7,602 bases of DNA. Origin: Kiloniellales bacterium (GTDB taxonomy: Bacteria; Pseudomonadota; Alphaproteobacteria; Kiloniellales; JAKSBE01). Location of the stretch: assembly GCA_030067055.1 (NCBI GenBank), contig JASJAL010000428.1:1-7602 (forward strand). The letters are read 5' to 3'. The notes under the pieces were generated by a model. That model saw only the letters and a program-made list of their open reading frames with translations. It searched no databases and was not told where the DNA came from. The translations under genes and the position numbers were made by a program. This document shows, piece after piece, positions 1 to 7,193 of the stretch; position 1 is the stretch's first letter; every line of letters begins with the position of its first letter.

Positions 1-143
1 CGCTGGTCATCGCCCCCTACTCCAACTCGGAGAACACCGTGGTCGGCGCCATCGGCGTGATCGGGCCGACCCGCATCGATTATGCGCGGATCATTCCCAT
101 GGTGGACTACACGGCGCAGGTCATCGGCCGACTGATCGGCTGA
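1..143 (+). CDS. hrcA: HrcA heat-inducible transcription repressor, C-terminal fragment
   Basis: This is the last 47 codons of a gene entering from the left edge (reading frame begins at base 3, stop TGA 141-143). The peptide contains [18 protein letters not shown] followed by [17 protein letters not shown], which is the highly conserved tail of HrcA. In known family members this tail is part of the GAF-like/dimerisation portion; the DNA-binding winged helix lies upstream, outside the window. HrcA is a cytoplasmic repressor that binds CIRCE operators, classically at groESL, and is kept active by GroEL. The stop lies 44 bases before grpE on the same strand, the usual alphaproteobacterial hrcA-grpE pairing, so co-transcription is likely. 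No CIRCE element is visible in the window. The identification is firm although only the tail is present. Confidence 0.95.
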   Translation, partial: LVIAPYSNSENTVVGAIGVIGPTRIDYARIIPMVDYTAQVIGRLIG

Positions 144-187
144 TCGCGTCGTAGATCCCCTGGGCGGAACGGAGGACGGATCGACAG

Positions 188-910
188 ATGGCGTCTAACG
201 ACAACGCCAAGCCGGAGGGCGAAGGCAGCGAGGCAGTGAACCCGGCGGCCGAAGCCGAGGCGGCTCAGCAGGACAGTGCGTCGGACACTCCGGAACAGCC
301 GGAGACCGAGCCCGCAGACGTGGGGGTGGCAGCGATCGCCGCCCTGGAGGCGGAGAAGGCCGAGCTGAAGGACCAGCTCCTGCGCAGCCTGGCCGAGGTC
401 GAGAACGTCCGGCGCCGGGCGCAGCGCGACCGTGAGAACAGTGCGCGCTATGCGGCCGAGTCTTTGGCCAAGGATCTTCTGGCGGTGCGCGATAATCTCT
501 GCCGCGCCGTAGAAAGCGTCTCGACCGAAGCGGCCGAGGCCGAGCCGCAGCTCAAGGCCCTGCTGGACGGCGTCGTGATGACCGAGAAGGGATTGAGCGA
601 GGCCTTCGCCCGGCATCACATCGAGATCATCGATCCGCTCGGCGAGAAGTTCGATCCGAACTTCCACGACGCGATGTTCGAAGTTCCCGATCCGACACAG
701 CCGGCGGGGACCGTGGCCCAGGTGATCGAGGTCGGTTACCGGCTTCACGACCGACTGCTGCGCGCGGCCCGGGTGGGTGTCGTCAAAGCGGCGCCGGCCG
801 CCGCCGCCGAAACCCCGGCGCCCCCGTCCGACGACGCTCCCGAGGGCGAAGCTGCGGACGGCGGCGAGGGTGCCGCCAAGCCCGGCCAGCGGATCGACAC
901 GGCGGTCTGA
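188..910 (+). CDS. grpE: GrpE, nucleotide exchange factor of DnaK
   Basis: A 240-residue cytoplasmic cochaperone that releases ADP from DnaK and resets its substrate cycle. Residues 1-45 are acidic and probably disordered. Residues about 46-110 form the long dimerising helix, with the typical LAEVENVRRRAQRDRENSARYA-like stretch at 68-89. The DnaK-contacting beta domain follows, with the family signature split between FDPNFHDA (155-162) and GYRLHDRLLRAARVGVVK (183-200). Residues 201-240 are an Ala/Pro/acidic tail not needed for the fold. It is longer than the E. coli protein (197 aa) because of both low-complexity ends. The ATG start is supported by GGAGG at 171-175, with further purines (GGACGGA) closer in. 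It follows hrcA by 44 bases. Its stop codon sits in the loop of a hairpin (901-918), and the next gene is convergent. Confidence 0.97.
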   Translation: MASNDNAKPEGEGSEAVNPAAEAEAAQQDSASDTPEQPETEPADVGVAAIAALEAEKAELKDQLLRSLAEVENVRRRAQRDRENSARYAAESLAKDLLAVRDNLCRAVESVSTEAAEAEPQLKALLDGVVMTEKGLSEAFARHHIEIIDPLGEKFDPNFHDAMFEVPDPTQPAGTVAQVIEVGYRLHDRLLRAARVGVVKAAPAAAAETPAPPSDDAPEGEAADGGEGAAKPGQRIDTAV

Positions 911-918
911 AGACCGCC
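901..918. terminator. Hairpin over the grpE stop, candidate bidirectional terminator
   Basis: GGCGGTC (901-907) and GACCGCC (912-918) are perfect complements around a TGAA tetraloop that contains the grpE TGA stop. It lies in the 13-base gap between convergent genes (grpE ends at 910; the minus-strand gene ends at 924), where one hairpin could serve both strands. The trailing run on the + strand is only TT, and there is no T-run on the other side, so intrinsic termination would be weak. It may instead protect 3' ends. Confidence 0.5.
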
Positions 919-923
919 TTGCG

Positions 924-1823
924 TCAGACGTCTTTCCTCTGTGTCGGCGCCGGGCCGAGGAAGTCCGAATCGAGGTCCTGGGCCCGATAGCGGGCCTTGG
1001 CCAAGTCCTGGCGGCGCACGGCGTAGCAATAGACGCAACCGTGAGGGCAGCTGTCATAGGCGCCGATGTCGCGGGACTCGGCGCAGAGGCAGCCCGGCCG
1101 GTTGCCCTTCTGCCTGATCGCGATGGTCCGGCCGGCGACGGCCGACAAGCGATTGGCATCGATGCAGCGCGCCGGCTGAAGCCCAGCCTCCGCAAGCTCA
1201 GGCTGGGCGCAGAGGCTGGGCGCGATCCCGGCCACGCGGGCGATTTCCGCGAGTTCTGCCAAGAGCGCGCTCTTGGACTGCGATTCCGGATCCTGCCACG
1301 AGAAGTCGTGATCCCGGGCGGCGCGCGCCATGTTGGCCCGGGTTTTGGCGTAGATCTGGGCGAAGGACAGCACGACCTCGTCGCAGGCGCCGGCCAGGGC
1401 CTCGGCCAGCCGCCAGAAGGCCTCCCGGTGCCAGGCCGCTGGGGTCAGGCTGGTGATCGTTACCGGATCGTAGCGCCAGACCACGGCTCGCGGTCCGTAG
1501 CGCTCGGCCAGCGCGCGGATCAGGGCGACGCCGCGTTCGGCCGGCGGCACCGCCGGCTCCAGAGCGTGAGGATAGCCGGTGACCGTGTAGTGAATCACGA
1601 AGGGCAGGCCCTCGACGGCCAGGCTTTCGAGCACCGGCAAAAAGGGGCCGGCGTTGCGGGTCCAGAAAACGAAGCCCTCGACCTCGGGCCCGGTCAACGG
1701 CACCCGGTAGGGCGCACCGCCGTAGGGATTGACGACCCGGCAGAACCCGGCCGTGCGCCGTCTGGCGAACCACTCCGCGTAAAAGGCCGGGATGTCGCTG
1801 CGATAGCTGGCCGAGACGATCAT
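924..1823 (-). CDS. DUF1848 family protein with C-terminal radical-SAM-like Cys cluster
   Basis: A 299-residue protein without signal peptide or membrane segments, so probably cytoplasmic. It begins MIVSASYRSDIPAFYAEWF, the characteristic opening of the DUF1848 family, and the length fits that family. Near the C-terminus are C245, C247, C259, C263 and C266. The last three, in CPHGCVYCYA, have the CX3CX2C spacing of the 4Fe-4S site of radical SAM enzymes, but here the motif is at the C-terminal rather than N-terminal end of the domain; this resemblance is known for the family, whose reaction is unknown. Other notable segments are VNPYGG (31-36), VFWTRN (52-57), the HYTVTGYP stretch (78-85) and VWRYDPV (115-121). 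The ATG is preceded by GAGG with a 7-base spacer. It starts 9 bases after the stop of the upstream small membrane protein gene, so the two are likely an operon. I assign no enzymatic function. Confidence 0.88.
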   Translation of the reverse strand: MIVSASYRSDIPAFYAEWFARRRTAGFCRVVNPYGGAPYRVPLTGPEVEGFVFWTRNAGPFLPVLESLAVEGLPFVIHYTVTGYPHALEPAVPPAERGVALIRALAERYGPRAVVWRYDPVTITSLTPAAWHREAFWRLAEALAGACDEVVLSFAQIYAKTRANMARAARDHDFSWQDPESQSKSALLAELAEIARVAGIAPSLCAQPELAEAGLQPARCIDANRLSAVAGRTIAIRQKGNRPGCLCAESRDIGAYDSCPHGCVYCYAVRRQDLAKARYRAQDLDSDFLGPAPTQRKDV

Positions 1824-1832
1824 CCGACGGCC

Positions 1833-2090
1833 TCAGGGCCACTCGCGGCCGCCCTCCCGGCGGCCCAGCCAGCGGAAGAAGAGGTAAATCAGGCCGGCGA
1901 CCACGGCCAGTCCGGCGCCGGTATAGCGCAGGACGGCGCTGGGCCAGATGAACTCCCCAGCAAGTGCCAAGCAGGCCCCGATCACGACATCGGCAACCAG
2001 AACCCAGAGGATGATCCGATAGATCGGGTCGGGCGGTGCGGTCAAGGCAGGCTTACTCCGAGGCGATCGCAGGGTCTCTCTGCGATCCAA
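1833..2090 (-). CDS. Small two-helix membrane protein, function unknown
   Basis: The reading frame encodes two clear hydrophobic helices, IYRIILWVLVADVVIGACLAL and then AGAGLAVVAGLIYLFF-like sequence after a short WPSAVLRY connector, ending in a basic/acidic tail RWLGRREGGREWP. An inner-membrane hairpin protein is inferred. No ATG lies near the helices. I chose TTG at 2090-2088 (85 aa) because AAGGGA at 2096-2101 stands 5 bases upstream. Alternatives are TTG at 2045 (70 aa, MTAPPDPIYRI..., with weaker GGAG about 10 bases upstream) and ATG at 2168 (111 aa, Arg-rich N-terminus with no conserved look). The gene runs 9 bases ahead of the DUF1848 gene on the same strand and is probably co-transcribed with it. 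I do not recognise a named family. The C-terminal coding part is more certain than the start. Confidence 0.6.
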   Translation of the reverse strand: MDRRETLRSPRSKPALTAPPDPIYRIILWVLVADVVIGACLALAGEFIWPSAVLRYTGAGLAVVAGLIYLFFRWLGRREGGREWP

Positions 2091-2209
2091 TCTGGTCCCT
2101 TCCCGGGGTGGCTGCAAGGCGACGCGTGACCGCTGGGGTCGCGGGAAATCTGTGCCGCGGACCCGCATGCAAACACCCAAGAAAATTACGGTTTCTGGAC
2201 ATCTCCAAC

Positions 2210-2240
2210 CTTGCAGGATCGCAGGCCGTGATTATATATC
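2210..2240 (+). promoter_or_regulatory. RpoH (sigma-32)-type heat-shock promoter of dnaK
   Basis: CTTG at 2210-2213 is followed after exactly 17 bases by ATTATATATC (2231-2240), close to the alphaproteobacterial RpoH pattern CTTG-N17/18-CYTATNTNNG. The core CTTG and TTAT.T positions match, while the first C and the last G do not. The same bases also read as TTGCAG-N16-TATATA for the housekeeping sigma factor, so the two may overlap. Transcription would begin near 2247, giving a leader of about 95 bases before dnaK. The AT-rich block stands out against the GC-rich surroundings. Confidence 0.65.
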
Positions 2241-2286
2241 CGGCGGTAAGTCTTTGATTCTGAGTCACCCAACCAGGGACCCGGGC

Positions 2287-2321
2287 GCGGTGCTCACCGC
2301 TAACGAGGCCGCCGGGCGGTC
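2287..2321 (+). promoter_or_regulatory. Two short hairpins in the dnaK 5' leader
   Basis: GCGGT/ACCGC (2287-2291 with 2296-2300, loop GCTC) is a perfect small hairpin, part of a 14-base inverted repeat. It is followed by GGCCG/CGGTC (2307-2311 with 2317-2321, one G-U pair). The second ends about 10 bases before the AGAGGGA ribosome binding site (2332-2338). They could influence dnaK mRNA stability or initiation. Short GC-rich stems are also common by chance in such a genome. Confidence 0.3.
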
Positions 2322-2342
2322 TGCTGAAGCAAGAGGGAAGCA

Positions 2343-4268
<1,926 letters not shown>

Positions 4269-4312
4269 CGGTCGGCCCCGAATCGAGGGCGCGCAGCATG
4301 CCTTTCCTGACT

Positions 4313-4365
4313 AAAGACAACGGTCGCGCGCTGCCGCCACGGCAGCGCTGCGGCCGTTGCGCTTT
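4313..4365 (+). repeat. Long dnaK-dnaJ intergenic hairpin
   Basis: Bases 4318-4336 pair with 4340-4359 over 19 base pairs, with one bulged T (4349) and one G-U pair, around the loop CCA. The inner GCGCTGCCG/CGGCAGCGC arms are perfect. After a small internal loop, AAAG (4313-4316) pairs with CTTT (4362-4365). No T-run follows, so it is not a standard terminator. It ends 18 bases before the dnaJ ATG, close to the ribosome entry region. Attenuation, RNA processing or 3'-end protection of dnaK mRNA are possible roles; none is shown by sequence. Confidence 0.75.
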
Positions 4366-4383
4366 CGGGGTCTGAGCGCGGCC

Positions 4384-5517
4384 ATGGCGACGCAGGACTA
4401 TTACGAACGGCTCGGCGTCGAGCGCGGCGCCAGCCTCGACGAGATCAAGAAGGCCTACCGCAAGCTCGCGATGCAGTACCACCCGGACCGCAACCCGGGA
4501 AACGACGAGGCCGAGCATAAGCTGAAGGAGGTCAACGAGGCCTACGGCGTGCTCAAGGACGAGCAGAAGCGGGCCGCCTACGACCGCTTCGGCCATGCCG
4601 CCTTCGAGAACGGCGGCGCGGGCGCCGGCCCCGGCGGCTTCGACTTCAACTTCGCCAGCGGCTTCGCCGATATCTTCGACGAGATGTTCGGCGACTTCAC
4701 GGGCGGCAACCGGCGCGGCCGCGAGGTCCACGGCGCCGACCTGCGCTACAACATGGAGATCTCGCTGGAGGAGGCCTTCGGCGGCAAGGAGGCCGAGATC
4801 CGGGTGCCGGCCAGCGTCGGCTGCGACGACTGCCAGGGCAGCGGAGCCGCGAAGGGCGCGGCGCCGGTTACCTGCACGACCTGCGGCGGCCGGGGCCGGG
4901 TCCGCTCCCAGTCCGGCTTCTTCACGGTCGAGCGGACCTGTCCGACCTGCCACGGCAACGGCCGTGTGATCGAGAATCCCTGCCAGGCCTGCGGCGGCGC
5001 CGGCCGGGTTCAACGGGAGAAGACCCTGCAGGTCAACATCCCGGCCGGGGTCGAGGACGGCACGCGGATCCGCCTGGCCGGCGAGGGGGAGGCCGGCCTG
5101 CGCGGCGGGCCCGCCGGCGATCTCTACATCTTCATCACGGTGGCGCCGCACCGCTTCTTCCAGCGCGGCGGCGCCGACATCCTCAGCCAGGTGCCGATCC
5201 CCATGACCACGGCGGCTCTCGGGGGCACGGTCGAGGTGCCCGGTATCGACGGCAAGCGGGTCCGGGTCACGGTGCCGGCCGGCACCCAGAACGCCCATCG
5301 CTTTCGGCTGAAGGGCAAGGGCATGTCCGTGCTGCGCAGCAATCAGCGCGGCGACCACTACATCGAGGTCCAGGTCGAGACTCCGGTCAATCTGACCAAG
5401 CGCCAGAAAGAGCTGCTCAAGGAGTTCGAAGACGCCTCCAAGGGCCGGTCGACGAACCCCGAATCCGAGGGTTTCTTCGCCAGGGTCAAGGAGCTCTGGG
5501 ACGAGCTCAAGGACTGA
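4384..5517 (+). CDS. dnaJ: DnaJ, Hsp40 cochaperone
   Basis: A 377-residue class I (type A) Hsp40 that delivers clients to DnaK and stimulates its ATPase. The J domain (about 4-70) has DYYERLGV at the start and the essential HPD at 33-35. A Gly/Phe-rich linker (about 76-108) contains [12 protein letters not shown]. The zinc-binding domain has four repeats: CDDCQGSG (147-154), CTTCGGRG (164-171), CPTCHGNG (186-193) and CQACGGAG (200-207). Two C-terminal beta domains and the dimerisation tail follow. I start it at the ATG at 4384 because DnaJ proteins begin M(A)xxDYYExLGV. An in-frame TTG at 4357 would add nine unrelated residues and lies inside the hairpin. There is no strong Shine-Dalgarno sequence before the ATG (only TGAG at 4372-4375), so expression may rely on dnaK translation or be deliberately lower. 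Confidence 0.98.
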   Translation: MATQDYYERLGVERGASLDEIKKAYRKLAMQYHPDRNPGNDEAEHKLKEVNEAYGVLKDEQKRAAYDRFGHAAFENGGAGAGPGGFDFNFASGFADIFDEMFGDFTGGNRRGREVHGADLRYNMEISLEEAFGGKEAEIRVPASVGCDDCQGSGAAKGAAPVTCTTCGGRGRVRSQSGFFTVERTCPTCHGNGRVIENPCQACGGAGRVQREKTLQVNIPAGVEDGTRIRLAGEGEAGLRGGPAGDLYIFITVAPHRFFQRGGADILSQVPIPMTTAALGGTVEVPGIDGKRVRVTVPAGTQNAHRFRLKGKGMSVLRSNQRGDHYIEVQVETPVNLTKRQKELLKEFEDASKGRSTNPESEGFFARVKELWDELKD

Positions 5518-5544
5518 GCACGCCCGCCGGCCGCGGTCGCCAGA

Positions 5545-5661
5545 TTAACAGGCGGTCCGGGATCTCCTTTTCGTTGTTCTCGCCATCGCGCGTCGGGCCT
5601 TGAGATGAATCCCCGCGCAAGCCTCGGCATCCTCCATCAGGGCGGCACCGATGCGGATGCG
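5545..5661 (-). pseudogene. Possible remnant of a GNAT acetyltransferase N-terminus
   Basis: Read on the minus strand, bases 5661-5584 encode IRIGAALMEDAEACAGIHLK followed by ARRAM. This resembles the first beta strand and helix of GNAT N-acetyltransferases (IRxAxxxDAxAIAxIHxxSRR). The frame then degrades into a basic stretch and stops at about 5545, with no acetyl-CoA-binding loop. A frame shift near 5580 leads into ENNEKEIPDRLLIW, which might be a continuation, but this is speculative. The similarity is short and judged by eye, so chance is possible. Confidence 0.22.
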
Positions 5662-5724
5662 TCCGGTCCACCTTGATCGGCTTTCCGGGCCGAAGCTGCC
5701 GCCGGCCGCGTCTTGCGGCTGCGG

Positions 5725-5769
5725 CTTCATTCTTGCACGCTCTTGTTGTAACCTGGAACCAGACAAGAA
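5725..5769 (+). promoter_or_regulatory. Conserved upstream element of Sel1 gene 1, candidate promoter
   Basis: CTTCAT (5725-5730), ten bases, TCTTG (5741-5745), eleven bases, AACCA (5757-5761) and then AAGA recur with almost identical spacing upstream of the second Sel1 gene (7099-7138). TGTAAC at 5747-5752 lies 16 bases after CTTCAT and could be a weak -10. In the paralog the same offset gives TATAGA. Either a shared promoter or a shared operator would explain the conservation. Confidence 0.4.
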
Positions 5770-5820
5770 GTCTCCTGCCGTCCCCTGGGAGAAGAGGACG
5801 GCGGCGCAAGGGGGAAGGTT

Positions 5821-7032
5821 ATGCCTGGCGGGTTGAGGCGCTCATGCGGCGCCATAAAATTTTGTTTTATATTCATTTTATGGATTTCGGTGTCTCTCGA
5901 GCTCGGACCGGCGCGCGCCTCGGCACCGAGTTGTGGCCGGGTCCTGGAAGCCGCGTTCATTGAATTCTGGGGGCTGCCCCGAGAGAATCACGAGGTCGAC
6001 CTCGATTCAATCAACGGGCGCTGCACGGCCGACGACGATTCCGCCTTCGAGGGTGACGTCCCCGGTACCCTGATGGTCTTCATCGGCTTCCACGAGTTCG
6101 TCGAGGGCCGTGTCGCTGCTGCCGCGCGCGCGTGGGAGAGCGGCGCAGGGGACGGGAACACCTTGGCCATGATCGCCCTGGGCGACCTGGCTATCCGTTC
6201 CGGGGCTGCCGAGGATCGGATCGACGATGGCTTGAGGAAAGCCTACGACTGGTACCGCCGGGCGGCCGAAGCCGGGGCGCCCCTGGGCATGTCCAAGCTG
6301 GCCTGGTTCTACGACGAGGGCTATCACGTGGTGCAGGATCCGGCCGAGGCCCTGGCCTGGTACATGGCCGCGGCCGAGGCCGGAGAGCCGACCGCGATGC
6401 ACAACGTCGGCTATTTCTTCGCAAACGGCAAGGCGGTTGCGAAGGACATCGACACCGCGATGCGTTGGTACGAATGGGCCGGCCAGGCGGGCTCGGCGAC
6501 ATCCTATCACAACCTCGGCGTGCTCTACGACGAGGGCTACGAGGTCTCCAAGGATGACAGCAAGGCCGTTCACTACTACCGGCTCGCCGCCTACGGCGGT
6601 TACCCCGAGGCCATGGTCAACCTGGGCTGGATGTACAAGCATGGGGCCGGCGTGGACCGCGACTACGCGGAGGCGATCTACTGGTACGAAAGGGCGATCG
6701 ACGCCGGTTTCCACGAGGCCGGCGCCAACCTGGGCGCGATCTACTACCAGGGCGCGGGGGTCGAGAAAAACCTCGAGACAGCGTTGCGATACTTCCTCCT
6801 GGCTGCCATCGCCGGCCGGCCCGAGGCCATGGCCAACGCCAGCACGGTTTACATGGAAACGGGCGCCTACCGGGCGGCCTACTTCTGGACCGTTCTGGCG
6901 ACCAAGAACGGCATGAGTGAGGTCGTATTTCGTCTGGTCGAGCTGCAGGCCCTGCTGCCCGACGAAGTCATGGCGGAAACCGAGGCCCAGGCCTTCGCCT
7001 GGACGCCGGGAACGCCGCCACCGAAGCTCTAG
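5821..7032 (+). CDS. Exported Sel1-like repeat protein (paralog 1)
   Basis: A 403-residue protein. Residues 1-35 form a signal peptide (basic start, hydrophobic core IKFCFIFILWISVSL, ASA cleavage motif at 33-35), so it is probably periplasmic. A non-repeat module follows (36-112: PSCG, EFWGLP, C38 and C68 possibly disulfide-bonded, GDVPGT). Sel1/TPR-like alpha-hairpin repeats begin near 113. Five units are exactly 36 residues long (153-188, 189-224, 225-260, 261-296, 297-332), with divergent units on either side. The Pro-rich end TPGTPPPKL follows. Sel1 repeats bind proteins or peptidoglycan-associated partners; no partner can be named here. The ATG is supported by AAGGGGGAAGG just upstream. 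Codons for the signal peptide are unusually AT-rich (ATA, TTT, TTA). A paralog follows 161 bases downstream. Confidence 0.9.
   Translation: MPGGLRRSCGAIKFCFIFILWISVSLELGPARASAPSCGRVLEAAFIEFWGLPRENHEVDLDSINGRCTADDDSAFEGDVPGTLMVFIGFHEFVEGRVAAAARAWESGAGDGNTLAMIALGDLAIRSGAAEDRIDDGLRKAYDWYRRAAEAGAPLGMSKLAWFYDEGYHVVQDPAEALAWYMAAAEAGEPTAMHNVGYFFANGKAVAKDIDTAMRWYEWAGQAGSATSYHNLGVLYDEGYEVSKDDSKAVHYYRLAAYGGYPEAMVNLGWMYKHGAGVDRDYAEAIYWYERAIDAGFHEAGANLGAIYYQGAGVEKNLETALRYFLLAAIAGRPEAMANASTVYMETGAYRAAYFWTVLATKNGMSEVVFRLVELQALLPDEVMAETEAQAFAWTPGTPPPKL
5852..5883 (+). repeat. AT-rich inverted repeat inside the signal-peptide codons
   Basis: CCATAAAAT (5852-5860) and ATTTTATGG (5875-5883) are perfect 9-base arms around a 14-base spacer. 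An overlapping, mutually exclusive hairpin can form between ATAAAA (5854-5859) and TTTTAT (5865-5870). The block begins 31 bases after the start codon and is the most AT-rich stretch of the gene. Confidence 0.6.
6277..6816 (+). repeat. Five in-register Sel1 repeats of 108 bases each
   Basis: The protein-level repeat has a strict 36-residue period. Each unit carries an A/N-LGxxYxxG-type first helix and a DxxxAxxWYxxAAxxG second helix, ending in G at residues 188, 224, 260, 296 and 332. The absence of any indel across five units is regular for this family. DNA-level identity between units is low, so this is an old array, not a recent expansion. Confidence 0.85.
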
Positions 7033-7193
7033 CAAGGGCGCATCTGAGATGACCGATCAGGTTAGGCGGCGATTTTCAACGTCTCGGCAACACAGGCGCT
7101 TCATACGCCATACGTCTTCGTATAGACTAAACCATAAGATGAATCTGCCGCCGGCGCGTCGCGATCGCGGGCGGCGTTGAGAAGGGGGAACTC
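7033..7193 (+). promoter_or_regulatory. Intergenic region with upstream element of Sel1 gene 2
   Basis: The 161 bases contain CTTCAT (7099-7104), TCTTC (7115-7119), TATAGA (7121-7126) and AACCA (7130-7134), matching the order and spacing upstream of paralog 1. ATACG-TCTT-CGTAT (7110-7123) is a small palindrome overlapping this, operator-like. Near the left end, GGCGGCG (7065-7071) followed by ATTTT could pair with CGCCGCC (7013-7019) inside the preceding gene as a weak terminator with a large loop. The ribosome binding site AAGGGGG (7182-7188) precedes the next ATG. Confidence 0.4.

Larger units (their letters stand above)
5518..5820. other. Gap between dnaJ and the first Sel1 gene
   Basis: There are 303 bases with no convincing intact gene. 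The dnaJ-proximal part shows no clear hairpin-plus-T-run terminator, only a weak CGCC/GGCG pair around 5536-5557. The middle holds a minus-strand stretch resembling an acetyltransferase N-terminus (5584-5661). The last third (from about 5725) is the upstream region of the next gene, with a motif shared with its paralog and the ribosome binding site AAGGGGGAAGG. Confidence 0.6.

Noticed and set aside
777..2129. 450-codon open frame on the + strand opposite the DUF1848 gene
   Set aside because: It is an antisense shadow of high-GC coding sequence: Arg/Gly/Pro-rich, no recognisable domain, overlapping a well-identified gene and the end of grpE.
2161..2342. CIRCE operator (HrcA site) upstream of dnaK
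   Set aside because: No TTAGCACTC-N9-GAGTGCTAA-like repeat is present; GCGGTGCTCACCGC is a different, shorter palindrome.
4357..4383. Upstream in-frame TTG start for dnaJ
   Set aside because: It begins within the intergenic hairpin, has no ribosome binding site, and adds nine residues not found in DnaJ proteins.
5673..5963. Open frame on the + strand overlapping the Sel1 gene start
   Set aside because: It lacks a family match, runs out of frame through the Sel1 signal peptide, and the Sel1 frame has the strong ribosome binding site, signal peptide and repeats.
6277..6816. CRISPR array or recent tandem DNA repeat suggested by the 108-base period
   Set aside because: The period is 36 codons of Sel1 protein repeats; the DNA units are not near-identical and there are no spacer-repeat alternations.
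6007..7035. 342-codon open frame on the - strand opposite the Sel1 gene
   Set aside because: Its apparent periodicity (repeated VVxxxxQVxxGL) is only the reverse reading of the Sel1 repeats.
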